Positions 52,068 to 61,733 of a stretch of 64,000 nucleotides of DNA are shown one piece after another; position 1 is the first letter of the stretch; every line of letters begins with the position of its first letter. Location: positions 1,364,001 through 1,428,000 of the forward strand of contig NZ_JAENZZ010000001.1 of NCBI RefSeq assembly GCF_016612865.1, read 5' to 3'. Both the position numbers and the translations under genes were made by a program. The notes under the pieces are model-generated. The model made no database searches. It had not been told where the DNA came from and saw only the letters and a list, made by a program, of their open reading frames with translations. This DNA comes from Blastococcus sp. TML/M2B. Lineage in GTDB: Bacteria > Actinomycetota > Actinomycetes > Mycobacteriales > Geodermatophilaceae.

Positions 52068-52999
52068 GTGCAGCTCCGCATCTTCACCGAACCGCAGATG
52101 GGCGCCACCTACGACGACCTGCTCGCCGTGGCGCGGCGCACCGAGGAGACCGGTTTCGACGCCTTCTTCCGGTCCGACCACTACCTGACCATGGGTGGGG
52201 ACGGGCTCCCCGGTCCGACCGATGCGTGGCTGACCCTCGCCGGGCTGGCCCGCGAGACCAGCCGCATCCGGCTCGGCACGCTCATGACGGCGGGCACCTT
52301 CCGGCTGCCCGGGCCGCTGGCGATCTCCGTGGCGCAGGTCGACCAGATGAGCGGTGGCCGCGTGGAGCTGGGCATCGGCGCGGGCTGGTTCGAGCGCGAG
52401 CACACCGCCTACGGCATCCCGTTCCCGTCGCTGGGCGAGCGGTTCGACCGGTTCGAGGAGCAGCTGGCGATCATCAGCGGGCTGTGGGGCACCCCGCCGG
52501 GGGAGACGTTCGACTTCACCAAAAAGGTCAGCACTACCGGGTGAGCGGCTCGCCGGCGCTGCCCAAGCCGGTGCAGGACGGCGGCATCCCGATCCTCGTC
52601 GGCGGCGGCGGGAAGAAGCGCACGCCCCGGCTGGCCGCGCGCTACGCCGCCGAGTTCAACGTGCCGTTCATGTCGGCCGAGGACAACGCGCGGCTGTTCG
52701 GCGGCGTGCGGGAGGCCTGCGACGAGGCCGGCCGCGACCCGTCGTCCCTGGTGTGCAGCTCGGCCCTCGTGCTGTGCGTGGGGAAGGACGAGGCGGAGAT
52801 CGCCCGCCGGGCGGCCGCGATCGGGCGCGAGGTCGACGAGCTGCGGGCCCACGGCGTGGCCGGGACACCCGCCGAGGCGGTCGACGTCCTGGGCCGCTAC
52901 GCCGAGGCGGGCGCCCAGCGGGTCTACCTGCAGGTGCTCGACCTGGCCGACCTCGACCACTTGGACCTGGTGGCCTCGGAGGTCGCGCCGCAGCTCTGA
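52068..52999 (+). CDS. F420-dependent LLM-class oxidoreductase, frame broken once
   Basis: About 310 aa from GTG 52068. A TAGCGT box ends six bases upstream (leaderless). It has the luciferase-like barrel sequence FTEPQMGATYDDLLAVARRT, SDHYLTMGGDG, ARETSRIRLGTLMTAGTFR, QVDQMSGGRVELGIGAGWF. The frame then breaks at AAAAA (52521-52525). Reading resumes at GQHYRVSGSPALPKPVQ and IPILVGGGGKKRTPRLAARYA, typical of the F420-binding region. The break needs one lost or two extra bases. The reductase NpdG (14785) could supply F420H2. Substrate unknown. Confidence 0.82.
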
Positions 53000-53034
53000 G
53001 TCCGGCGCTCCGCTTCGAGGCAGGGGCCGCGCGG

Positions 53035-53040
53035 TAGCAT
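53035..53040 (+). promoter_or_regulatory. -10 box of the leuS leader transcript
   Basis: TAGCAT ends seven bases before the GTG of the leader peptide, so transcription should start at or next to that GTG. No clear -35. Confidence 0.55.
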
Positions 53041-53047
53041 CGGCGCC

Positions 53048-53083
53048 GTGACCGGCGGGCTCCTGCTTCCCCTGCCGTGCTGA
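53048..53083 (+). CDS. leuS leader peptide (attenuator)
   Basis: An 11-codon ORF, GTG-ACC-GGC-GGG followed by CTC-CTG-CTT-CCC-CTG-CCG-TGC and TGA, encodes MTGGLLLPLPC. It has four Leu codons in five, including CTT, a rare codon here. It is probably leaderless. It lies 87 bp upstream of leuS. Right after the Leu codons a 9-bp stem (GCCGTGCTG 53074-53082 with CAGCACGGC 53099-53107) can form, and then the terminator. This is the layout of ribosome-mediated attenuation sensing charged leucyl-tRNA. I could not identify the antiterminator pairing. Confidence 0.7.
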   Translation: MTGGLLLPLPC

Positions 53084-53108
53084 TCTGACGACAGCGGACA
53101 GCACGGCG

Positions 53109-53133
53109 GCCCCTCCTGCGTGAGGGGCTTTTT
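53109..53133 (+). terminator. Attenuator terminator before leuS
   Basis: GCCCCTC, loop CTGCGT, GAGGGGC, then five T. This is the best intrinsic terminator in the window by T-tract and it lies between the leader peptide and leuS, 37 bp before the leuS start. Confidence 0.8.
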
Positions 53134-53169
53134 CATGCCCGTCGGCGAACGAGACCAGGAGCACGAACG

Positions 53170-56086
53170 ATGAGCCAGACGGCCGACCAGCCCAACGTCG
53201 AGCAGGCGGCGGGGGACATCCCCCCGCACCGCTACACGCCCGCGCTGGCCCAGCAGATCGAGCTCTCGTGGCAGGACCGCTGGGAGGCCGAGGGCACCTT
53301 CCACACGCCCAACCCCACCGGCCGGCTGAGCGAGGGCTTCGAGCGGGTCGCCGATCGCCCGAAGTTCTTCGCGATGGACATGTTCCCGTACCCCTCGGGC
53401 GCGGGCCTGCACGTCGGACACCCGCTGGGCTACCTGGGCACCGACGTCACCAGCCGGTTCCGCCGGATGGACGGCGACAACGTGCTGCACCCGATGGGCT
53501 ACGACGCCTTCGGCCTGCCCGCCGAGCAGTACGCCGTGCAGACCGGGCAGCACCCCCGGGTCACCACCGAGGCCAACATCGCCGCGATCAGCGCGCAGCT
53601 GCGGCGGCTGGGCGTGGACCACGACCAGCGGCGCACCTTCGCCACGATCGACCCGGGCTACTACAAGTGGACCCAGTGGATCTTCCTGCAGATCTTCGGG
53701 TCCTGGTTCGATGAGGACGCCGGCAAGGCCCGCCCGATCGAGGATCTGGTCGCCGAGCTCGACGCCGGCACCCGGGAGCCCGCCGCCGGCACCAACCCGA
53801 CCGGCCGCCCGTGGGCGGAGCTGGACGCGCGCGAGAAGAAGGTCGTCGTCGACGGCCACCGGCTGGCCTACCTGAACGAGGCCCCGGTGAACTGGTGCCC
53901 CGGCCTGGGCACCGTGCTCTCCAACGAGGAGGTCACCGCCGACGGGCGCTCCGAGCGCGGCAACTTCCCGGTGTTCCGGCGCCCCCTCAAGCAGTGGATG
54001 ATGCGGATCACCGCCTACGCCGACCGGTTGCTGGCCGACCTGGACCGGCTGGACTGGTCGGAGTCGCTGAAGCTGATGCAGCGCAACTGGATCGGCCGCT
54101 CGACCGGGGCGAGGATCCGGTTCGCCGGTGGGGCGGGTGGGGGCGACACGGCCTCGGGCGAGACCATCGAGGTCTTCACCACCCGGCCGGACACGCTGTT
54201 CGGCGCGACCTACGTGGTGCTGGCGCCCGAGCACCCGCTGGTCGAGGCCCTCACTGCGGGCGCGTGGCCCGACGGCACCGACCCGCGGTGGACCGGTGGC
54301 GCGGCCACCCCGGCCGAAGCCGTGCGCGAGTACCAGCGGCAGGCCTCCCGCCGTTCCGAGCTGGACCGCCAGGACGCCGGGCGCGAGAAGACCGGCGTCT
54401 GGCTGGGCGTACACGCGGTCAACCCGGTGAACGGCCGCGAGCTGCCGGTGTTCATCGCCGACTACGTGCTCACCGGCTACGGCACCGGCGCGATCATGGC
54501 GGTGCCCGGCGAGGACACCCGCGACATTCGAGTTCGCCGAGACCTTCGGGCTGCCCGTCGTCCGCACCGTGCAGCCGCCGGCCGGCTTCGAGGGCGGCGC
54601 GTACACCGGCGCCGGACCGATGATCAACTCGGCGAACGACGAGATCTCGCTCGACGGGTTGGAGAAGACCGAGGCGATCGAGCGGATCACCGCCTGGCTG
54701 GTGGCCCGTGGCGCCGGCGAGGCCACCACCACGTACAAACTGCGGGACTGGCTGTTCAGCCGGCAGCGCTACTGGGGCGAGCCGTTCCCGATCGTCTACG
54801 ACGAGGACGACCGCCCGGTCGCCGTCCCGACGTCGATGCTGCCGGTGCTGCTGCCCGAGGTCGACGACTACTCGCCCAAGACGTTCGCCGACGACGACGC
54901 CGACTCCGCCCCCGAGCCGCCGCTGTCCCGCGCCACCGACTGGACGACGGTCGAGCTGGACCTGGGCGAGGGCCTGAAGAAGTACCGCCGCGAGACCAAC
55001 ACGATGCCCAACTGGGCCGGGTCGTGCTGGTACTACCTGCGCTACCTGGACCCGGGCGACGACGAGCGCATGGTCGACCCCGAGCTGGAGCGGTACTGGA
55101 TGGGCCCGCGCTCCGAGGGCGACACCGGCGGCGTCGACCTGTACGTCGGCGGCGTCGAGCACGCGGTGCTGCACCTGCTGTACGCCCGCTTCTGGCACAA
55201 GGTGCTGCACGACCTCGGCCACGTGTCCAGCGAGGAGCCGTTCCGCCGGCTGGTGAACCAGGGCTACATCTCCGCCTACGCCTACACCGACGAGCGGGGC
55301 TTCTACGTGCCCGCCGCCGAGGTCGTGGAGAAGGACGGCCAGTTCCTGTACGAGGGCAAGCCGGTCAACCGCGAGTACGGGAAGATCGGCAAGAGCCTCA
55401 AGAACATGGTCACGCCGGACGAGATGATCGGCGCGTACGGCGCCGACACCTTCCGCGTCTACGAGATGTCCACCGGCCCGCTGGAGCAGTCGCGGCCGTG
55501 GGAGACCAAGGCCGTGGTCGGCTCGCAGCGGCTGCTGCAGCGGATCTGGCGGGTCGTCGTCGACGAGGTCTCCGGCGCCGTCCGGGCCACCGCCGACGTG
55601 GAGCCCGCGGAGGAGACGCTGCGCGCGCTGCACAAGGCGATCGACGGCGTGCGCGACGGCTACGCGACGCTGCGGTTCAACATCGCGATCGCCCGGATCA
55701 CCGAGCTGACCAACCACCTCACCCAGGCCTACGGCGCGTCGTCGCCGGTGCCGCGGTCGGTGGCCGAGCAGCTGGTGCTCATGGTGGCGCCGCTGGCCCC
55801 GCACCTGGGCGAGGAGCTGTGGTCGCGGCTCGGCGGCGAGGGCTCGGTGGCCTGGGCGCCGTTCCCGACCGCCGACCCGCGCTGGCTGGTCGAGGACACC
55901 GTGCAGGTCGCCGTCCAGGTCAACGGCAAGGTCCGGTCGCAGGTGACCGTGCCGGCCGACGCCGACGCCGCCGCGCTGGAGGCCGCCGCCCGCGCCGACG
56001 AGAAGATCGCCGGCCACCTCGAGGGCGCGACGATCCGCCGCGTCGTCGCCGTCCCCGGCCGGCTGGTCAACTTCGTCCTCGGCTGA
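53170..56086 (+). CDS. leuS: Leucyl-tRNA synthetase, frame broken once
   Basis: About 970 aa, ATG 53170, AGGAGC upstream. It charges tRNA-Leu. The HIGH motif is HVGH in [14 protein letters not shown]; the KMSKS loop reads KIGKS in [11 protein letters not shown]. The editing domain contains [21 protein letters not shown]. At GACATTCG (54521-54530) one extra base breaks the frame between VPGEDTRD and [12 protein letters not shown]. The enzyme is essential and normally single-copy, so the break must be a sequence error. Control is probably by the leader-peptide attenuator upstream. Confidence 0.93.
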
Positions 56087-56118
56087 AAAGCGGTTGTCGG
56101 GGCCGGTAGAACGGTCGG

Positions 56119-57147
56119 GTGAGCACCTCTCCCGTCCGCCTGGTCGAGGTCGGGCCCGGCGACGCCGCCTTCCCCGCGTGGTGCGCGGTGTGGGCGGCGG
56201 CCGAGCTCGCCGACCGCCCGGACGAGGCGCCCCGCCCGGTCAGCGAGCACGTGGTCCTGGGCCGGCAGCTGGCCGAGCCCGGGACGTCGAAGGACGGCAC
56301 GCACCGCGCCGCCGTCCTGGGGGACGACGTCGTCGGCGCGCTGCGGCTCATCCACCCGGTGCGGGACAACACCACGGTGACCTTCGTCGACCTGGCCGTG
56401 CACCCGGACCACCGCCGCCGCGGCGTGGGCCGGGCGCTGCTCGCCGAGGCGCTCGCGCTGGCCGCCGACGCGGGCCGCACCGAGCTGATCACCGAGGTGG
56501 ACGAGCCCGGTCCGGACGCACCCGGCCGGCTGTTCGCGCAGCGGGCCGGCTGGACCTGCGCCCTGCTGGAGACCCGCCGTGACCTGGTCCTCCCGGCCGA
56601 CGAGGGCCGGCTGGCCGCGGTGGAGGCGGAGGCGTGGCAGGCTTCGCGCGGCTACGAGGTGGTCACCTGGCGGGACCACGTCCCCGACGCGCTGCTGGCC
56701 GACCGGGCGCTGCTCGAGGAGCGGATGAGCACCGACGCCCCGCACGGCGAACTGCCCGTGGAGGAGGAGCGCTGGGACGCCGCGCGGATCCGGGAGACCG
56801 AGGAGCTCAACGTGGCCCGCGGCCGCGCGGTGCTCTCCGCCGGGGCGGTGCGCGACGGCCGGCTGGTCGCCTTCACCGACCTGCACGTCTCGCTCGGCCG
56901 GGTCGAGCACGCCCGGCAGGGGGCCACGCTGGTGCTACGCGAGCACCGCGGCCACCGGCTCGGCGCGCTGGTCAAGGCGGCAGTGCTCCGCGACCACGCG
57001 ACGGCGTTCCCGGGCACGCGGCGGATCAGCACCTACAACCTCGAGGGCAACGCGCCGATGGTCGCGGTCAACGAGTCGCTCGGCTTCGTCCCCGCCGGGC
57101 AGCTCTCGATGTGGTCGCTGCGCCGTGACGTGCTGGGCGCGCCGTGA
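56119..57147 (+). CDS. Tandem GNAT N-acetyltransferase
   Basis: 342 aa, GTG 56119. It holds two acetyltransferase domains. The first, from RLVEVGPGDAAFPAWCAVW, has the acetyl-CoA loop LAVHPDHRRRGVGRALLAEAL. The second, after residue 170, has FTDLHVSLGRVEHARQGATLVL, EHRGHRLGALVKAAVL and ISTYNLEGNAPMVAVNESLGFV. The double-GNAT layout is that of mycothiol synthase (MshD)-like and related actinobacterial proteins, but I cannot assign MshD. Soluble. Placed between leuS and lipB; convergent with lipB. Confidence 0.82.
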   Translation: MSTSPVRLVEVGPGDAAFPAWCAVWAAAELADRPDEAPRPVSEHVVLGRQLAEPGTSKDGTHRAAVLGDDVVGALRLIHPVRDNTTVTFVDLAVHPDHRRRGVGRALLAEALALAADAGRTELITEVDEPGPDAPGRLFAQRAGWTCALLETRRDLVLPADEGRLAAVEAEAWQASRGYEVVTWRDHVPDALLADRALLEERMSTDAPHGELPVEEERWDAARIRETEELNVARGRAVLSAGAVRDGRLVAFTDLHVSLGRVEHARQGATLVLREHRGHRLGALVKAAVLRDHATAFPGTRRISTYNLEGNAPMVAVNESLGFVPAGQLSMWSLRRDVLGAP

Positions 57148-57156
57148 CCGGGGAGG

Positions 57157-57816
57157 TCAGGCGGCGGACGCGGGCACGCCGGCCAGCACGGCCCGCATCG
57201 CTGCCTCGACCGGGTCGAGCGCCGCGGCCACCGTCACGTCGCGGCCCAGCTCGGCCGACAGCGAGGTGACACCGGCGTCGGGGATGCCGCACGGCACGAT
57301 CGCCCCGAACGCACCCAGGTCGGGATCGCAGTTGAGTGCGAAGCCGTGCATGGTGACCCCGCGCGCGACCCGGATGCCGATGGCCGCCACCTTGCGCTCC
57401 GGCCGGTAGCCCTGGCCGGGCTCGTCGGCGGGTAGCCAGACGCCGCTGCGGCCCTCCACGCGGCCGGCGGTCACGCCGAACCCGGCGCAGACGTCGATGA
57501 GCGCGCCCTCCAGCCGGCGGACGTAGGCGACCACGTCCACCGGGTCGGGCAGCGCCACGATCGGGTAGCCGACCAGCTGCCCGGGGCCGTGCCAGGTGAT
57601 CTTGCCGCCCCGGTCGACGTCGACCACGGGAGTGCCGTCGGCCGGGCGCTCGTGGGCCTCGGTGCGCTTGCCGGCGGTGTAGACCGACGGGTGCTCCAGC
57701 AGCAGCAGCGTGTCCGGGCCCTCGCCGGCCACCCGCCGCGCGTGCACCTCGCGCTGCATCTCCCACGCCTGCTCGTACGGGACGACGCCCGCCCGGATCA
57801 CCTGGAGCTCGGTCAC
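57157..57816 (-). CDS. lipB: Lipoyl(octanoyl) transferase
   Basis: 219 aa, GTG 57816; a TAGGCT box ends six bases upstream (leaderless). It moves octanoyl from acyl carrier protein to the lipoyl domains of E2 proteins. Motifs: [33 protein letters not shown], the catalytic Lys in [22 protein letters not shown] and the catalytic Cys in [14 protein letters not shown]. With lipA and sucB it makes a lipoylation module in this window. Intact, normal length. Confidence 0.96.
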   Translation of the reverse strand: MTELQVIRAGVVPYEQAWEMQREVHARRVAGEGPDTLLLLEHPSVYTAGKRTEAHERPADGTPVVDVDRGGKITWHGPGQLVGYPIVALPDPVDVVAYVRRLEGALIDVCAGFGVTAGRVEGRSGVWLPADEPGQGYRPERKVAAIGIRVARGVTMHGFALNCDPDLGAFGAIVPCGIPDAGVTSLSAELGRDVTVAAALDPVEAAMRAVLAGVPASAA

Positions 57817-57825
57817 GGGCCCAGC

Positions 57826-59052
57826 CTAGGCCCGCAGCCGGCGCAGCACCGCCCGCGCGGCACGGGCGCCGCTCGCCAGGGCGCCCTGGATGGAGGGGGT
57901 GTCCCGGTGGTCACCGCAGACGAACACGCCGTCGCCCAGGTCGACCGCGCGCCGCAGGTCCAGCGGCGGCACGGCGGCCGGCTGCGCGTGCGGCACGGTC
58001 ACGCTGGTCAGGTGGTCCAGGTCGGCGGCGGCGACCCCGTGCGCCTGCGCGACCTCCCCGCGGACGTCGGCCTCCCGGGTGGGGGCGAGCGTGGAGCTGG
58101 CCACCAGGGCGCGGCCGTCCGGGGCGTACCGCGGCTGGGCGTCGGTGAGGACGACGCTGTTCACCAGCTGCCCGCCGGGCCGGCCGAGGACCAGCAGCGG
58201 CTCGTCCCACGGCGAGGCGGGCAGCACGTGCAGGTGCGTGGTGACCTGGCGTGGAGCCGAGGCGGTCACGCCCGGCAGCAGGCCCGCGGCCGCCGTCGGG
58301 TCGGTGGCGACGACGACGGCGTCCGCGGCGATCGGCCCGGCCGCGGTGTCGACGGCCCCGCTCCGGACGGCGGTGACCGGGCAGCCCAGGTGCAGCGCCC
58401 CCGCCGGCAGCCGTCCGGCCAGCTGCTCGCCCACCGACTGCATCCCGCGGGCGGGCAGCCCGATGCGGCCGCGCACGAAGCTGCGCCACAGCAGGTCCAG
58501 GTAGCGGCTCGAGGTGTCCAGCCGGTCCTCGAGCAGGACGCCGGCGAGGAAGGGGCGGAGGAAGCGCTCGAGCACCGCACAGCCCAGGCCGGCCCGCTGC
58601 AGCGCCTCGGCGGCGGTGCGTTCCGGCGCGGCGAGCAGCCGCGGCACGGGGAGGTAGCCCGCGCGCAGCGAGAACGCGGCCAGCGCCGCCTTCTCCCGCA
58701 GCGAGCCGATCGGGGCGGTCGCCGTCGCCGGCAGGGCCGCGGGCCGGCTACGCGGGTCGACGACGGCGTGCGCCCGGCCGTCGACCCACACCCGCGCGCC
58801 GGTGAGGAACCAGCCGAGGTCCAGCGACGGCAGGTCGAGGTCGGCCACCCGCGGGTAGCCGGTGTTGAGCACCTGGAAGCCGCGGTCGACGACGAACCCG
58901 TCGATCCGCTCGGTCGTCAGCCGGCCGCCGGCGTGCTCCGCGGCCTCGACGACGTGCACGTCGCACCCGGCCGCGGCCAGCCGGGTGGCCGCGGCGAGCC
59001 CGGCCAACCCGGCACCGACGACCACGACCTCCGCACGCGCCGGCACCGTCAC
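57826..59052 (-). CDS. FAD-dependent amine-oxidase/phytoene-desaturase-like oxidoreductase
   Basis: 408 aa, GTG 59052; a TAGGTT box ends six bases upstream (leaderless). The FAD motif VVVVGAGLAGLAAATRLAAAG is followed by EAAEHAGGRLTTERIDGF. C-terminally, GVFVCGDHRDTPSIQGALASG forms the second FAD contact. The fold is that of protoporphyrinogen oxidase and carotenoid desaturase relatives; the substrate is unknown, and no carotenoid genes are near. It lies 10 bp upstream of lipB on the same strand, but each has its own -10 box. Confidence 0.85.
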   Translation of the reverse strand: MTVPARAEVVVVGAGLAGLAAATRLAAAGCDVHVVEAAEHAGGRLTTERIDGFVVDRGFQVLNTGYPRVADLDLPSLDLGWFLTGARVWVDGRAHAVVDPRSRPAALPATATAPIGSLREKAALAAFSLRAGYLPVPRLLAAPERTAAEALQRAGLGCAVLERFLRPFLAGVLLEDRLDTSSRYLDLLWRSFVRGRIGLPARGMQSVGEQLAGRLPAGALHLGCPVTAVRSGAVDTAAGPIAADAVVVATDPTAAAGLLPGVTASAPRQVTTHLHVLPASPWDEPLLVLGRPGGQLVNSVVLTDAQPRYAPDGRALVASSTLAPTREADVRGEVAQAHGVAAADLDHLTSVTVPHAQPAAVPPLDLRRAVDLGDGVFVCGDHRDTPSIQGALASGARAARAVLRRLRA

Positions 59053-59136
59053 CGCCCCAACCTAGCCAGCGGAGCGCCCGTCCACCTGTGGACGACGGGA
59101 ACGGCGAGGGCGCCGGAACGCCTACGGTCCCTGGGC

Positions 59137-60741
59137 ATGCCCGCACCCGTCCCCGCGCCACCCGTGGTCCCCGGCTACACCTGCGAGGAGCTGCTGGGCC
59201 GCGGCAGCACCGGCGAGGTGTGGCGCGCCGCGCCCCGCCGCGGCGGACCGTCGGTGGCGGTCAAGGTGCTGGTCGAGGGCGATCCGCAGCGGCAGGCGCG
59301 CGAGGCCGCGCTGCTGGGCGAGCTGGACCACCCGCACCTGGTGCGGCTGGTCGAGGTGGTGCACCAGCCGCGGCGAGGGGGCGCGCCCCGGGTCGCCCTG
59401 GTCCTCGACCTGCTCGAGGGGGGCAGCCTCGCCGACCTGCTGGCCGCGCGCGGCCGGCTCGACGCGGGGGAGGTGGTGACGGTGTGCGCGCCGGTCGCCG
59501 CCGCGCTGGCGCACGTGCACTCCCACGGCGTCGTCCACGGCGACCTGTCGCCGGGCAACGTCGTCTTCACCGCGGAGGGCCGGCCGGTCCTCACCGACCT
59601 GGGTGTCGCGCGCATCCTCGGCGAGACGGCGGCCGCGGCGGTCACCCCCGCCTACGTCGACCCGGCGGTGGCCCGCGGCGCGGCACCCGGCCCGGCGTCG
59701 GACGTGTTCGGCGTGGCGGCCGCCGCGTTCCACGCCCTCACCGGCATCGCGCCGTGGAACGCGGCCACCCCCGGCGACACGCTGGCCGTCGCCGCGCACG
59801 GGCAGCTGCCCGACCTCGCCGAGCTGGCACCCGAGGCCCCGCCCGCGCTCCTGGAGGTGGTCCGCCGGGGGCTGGCGGCCGATCCCCACGAGCGGGGCTC
59901 GGCCGCCGCGTTCGCCCTCGACCTCCGGCACGCCTGCCGGCCGCAACCGGTGGCGCTCACGGCGGCCGCTGCGGCGCGGCGCGATGCGGCGCCGCAGGCC
60001 GAGCTCACGCACGTCGTGCCGGGCCGGACGCCCCGCCCGGCGCCGGTCGTCGTCCCGCCGGCCGGCCGGTTCGCGCGGTGGCGCGCACTGCTCGGTGACC
60101 TCTGGCCGGCCCGGCCGCGGCGGGCTGCTGCCGGTGCCGCGGTGCTCGTCCTCGCCGTCGCGCTCACCGGCTGGCTGGTCGTCCGCTGGGGGAGCGGGGA
60201 AGCCGGGCCGGGGACGGCGGTGGCGGCCGCCACCGCACCGGCCGGGCCGGCACCTGAGGCGTCGGTCCCTGCCCAGTCGCCGCCGGCCGAGCCCGAGCCC
60301 GCGCCCGAGCCCGCGCCCGCCGAGCCGCTTCCCGCCGACCCGGTCACCGCCGCGGACTGGGCGGCGCTGGTCGAGCGCCTGTACGCGGTGCGGGCGGAGG
60401 CGTTCACCTCGGCCGAGGTGGAGCCGCTGGCCGGCGTCTGGGTCGACGGCAGCCCGCAGGCCGCCGCCGACGCCGAGCACGCCCGGGCGCTGGACGCGGC
60501 GGGGGAGCGGCTGCGCGGCTTCGCGCCGACGGTCGCCGACGTCGTGGTCGGGACGCTGACGCCCGACCGGGCGGAGCTGCGGCTCACCGACGGCTGGCCC
60601 GGCTACGAGGTGGTCGCGGCGGAGCGCCCCGACGGGCCGGCGTTGCGCACCGCACCGGCGCGGCCGCCGGCACCGGCACGCGTCGTGCTGGTCCGGACCG
60701 CTGACGGCTGGCGGATCGAGCGCGCCGAGCGGCTGGGCTGA
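59137..60741 (+). CDS. Membrane Ser/Thr protein kinase with atypical catalytic motifs
   Basis: 534 aa, ATG 59137; a TACGGT box ends eight bases upstream. Kinase domain at residues 8-270: Gly loop LLGRGSTGEVW, Lys in VAVKVL, catalytic loop VVHGDLSPGNVVF (HGD in place of HRD), and DLG in place of DFG in LTDLGVAR. It is thus a non-RD kinase with the catalytic Asp and Asn kept. A linker, one membrane helix (GAAVLVLAVALTGWLVVRW), a Pro/Glu-rich stretch with PEPAPEPAPAEP, and an outer domain of about 130 aa follow. It may sense an envelope signal. Convergent with the TIGR01777 gene. Confidence 0.85.
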   Translation: MPAPVPAPPVVPGYTCEELLGRGSTGEVWRAAPRRGGPSVAVKVLVEGDPQRQAREAALLGELDHPHLVRLVEVVHQPRRGGAPRVALVLDLLEGGSLADLLAARGRLDAGEVVTVCAPVAAALAHVHSHGVVHGDLSPGNVVFTAEGRPVLTDLGVARILGETAAAAVTPAYVDPAVARGAAPGPASDVFGVAAAAFHALTGIAPWNAATPGDTLAVAAHGQLPDLAELAPEAPPALLEVVRRGLAADPHERGSAAAFALDLRHACRPQPVALTAAAAARRDAAPQAELTHVVPGRTPRPAPVVVPPAGRFARWRALLGDLWPARPRRAAAGAAVLVLAVALTGWLVVRWGSGEAGPGTAVAAATAPAGPAPEASVPAQSPPAEPEPAPEPAPAEPLPADPVTAADWAALVERLYAVRAEAFTSAEVEPLAGVWVDGSPQAAADAEHARALDAAGERLRGFAPTVADVVVGTLTPDRAELRLTDGWPGYEVVAAERPDGPALRTAPARPPAPARVVLVRTADGWRIERAERLG

Positions 60742-60751
60742 GCGATGCGGC

Positions 60752-61661
60752 TCAGCCCTTCCCGAGCGCCGTGCGGAGGGTCTTGTCCAGGTCGGTGTCG
60801 GCGAACACGTAGCCGGACTCGAGCAGCCTCGCGGGCACCGCCCGCTGCCCGCCGATGACGCTGGCGCGGCCGAATTCCCCGAGCCCCGTGGACACGGCGA
60901 AGGCGGGCACCGGCAGCGGGGTGGGCCGGGAGAGCACCCGGCCCATCACCTCGGTGAACTCGGCGTTGGTCACCGGCGCGGGCGCGGCGAGGTTGACCGG
61001 CCCGGAGACGTCGGCGGTGAGCAGGGTGCCGGATCGCGCCGATCTCGTCGTCCAGGCTGATCCACGGCCAGTACTGCTTCCCGGAGCCCATCCGGCCGCC
61101 CAGCCCGAGCCGGAACACCAGCCCGAGGACCTTGATGAGCATGGCGTCGGGACCGAGCACCAGACCGGTCCGCAGCAGCACGACCCGCACGCCGGCGTCG
61201 GCGGCCGCGGCGGTGGCGGCCTCCCACCGGACGCACAGCTGGGCGAGGAAGTCCGACCCGGGCGGCGCGTCCTCGCGGATCTCCGCCGGCCCGGTGTCGC
61301 CGTAGTAGCCGATGCCCGAGGCGTTGAGCAGCACCCGCGGGCGGGAGGGGTCCTCGGCCACGGCGTCGGCCAGCGCCTGGCTGATGGTGGCCGTGGCGTC
61401 CAGCCGGCTGTTCACCAGCTCGTGCCGGTAGCCACGGGTCCAGGGACGCGGCCGGATCGGGGCCCCGGCGAGGTTGATCACCGCGTTCACGTCGCGCAGC
61501 AACGCGGGGTCGATGCGCCGGTGCTGGGGGTCCCAGCGGTGCTCCTCGGCCGTGCGCGGGGTGCGGCGGACCAGCTGCACCACCTCGTGACCGTCGGCGC
61601 GCAGGGCGGGCACCAGGGCGCCACCGATCAGGCCGGAGGCCCCGGCCACGGCGATCTTCAC
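60752..61661 (-). CDS. TIGR01777 family NAD-dependent epimerase-like protein, frame broken once
   Basis: About 302 aa from ATG 61661. It reads MKIAVAGASGLIGGALVPALR, VINLAGAPIRPRPWTRGYR, LLNASGIGYYGDTGPAEIRE, LLRTGLVLGPDAMLIKVLG and YWPWISLDDEIGAIRH. One extra C (GGG 61024-61026 on the plus strand) must be skipped. It then continues LLTADVSGPVNLAAPAPVTN and ends TLRTALGKG. The family (YfcH, SulA-like SDRs) has an unknown reaction. It is the counterpart of Rv2216, next to the E2 gene as here. The motif Y-x-x-x-K is replaced by GIGYYGD, normal for the family. Confidence 0.88.
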
Positions 61662-61690
61662 GAGCTACCTCCTTCGGTCCCCCCGGACGC

Positions 61691-61724
61691 GATCAGGGCC
61701 CCGGCTGCTGCCGGGACCCTGATC
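61691..61724 (-). terminator. Terminator of sucB
   Basis: GATCAGGGCCCCGGC pairs with GCCGGGACCCTGATC with one mismatch across a 4-nt loop. It is 10 bp after the sucB stop and before the TIGR01777 start. Confidence 0.75.
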
Positions 61725-61733
61725 GAGGTGCTG

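Noticed and set aside
53048-53133. T-box riboswitch upstream of leuS
   Set aside because: The leader is under 125 nt, has no T-box sequence or specifier loop, and instead has a leucine-rich ORF.
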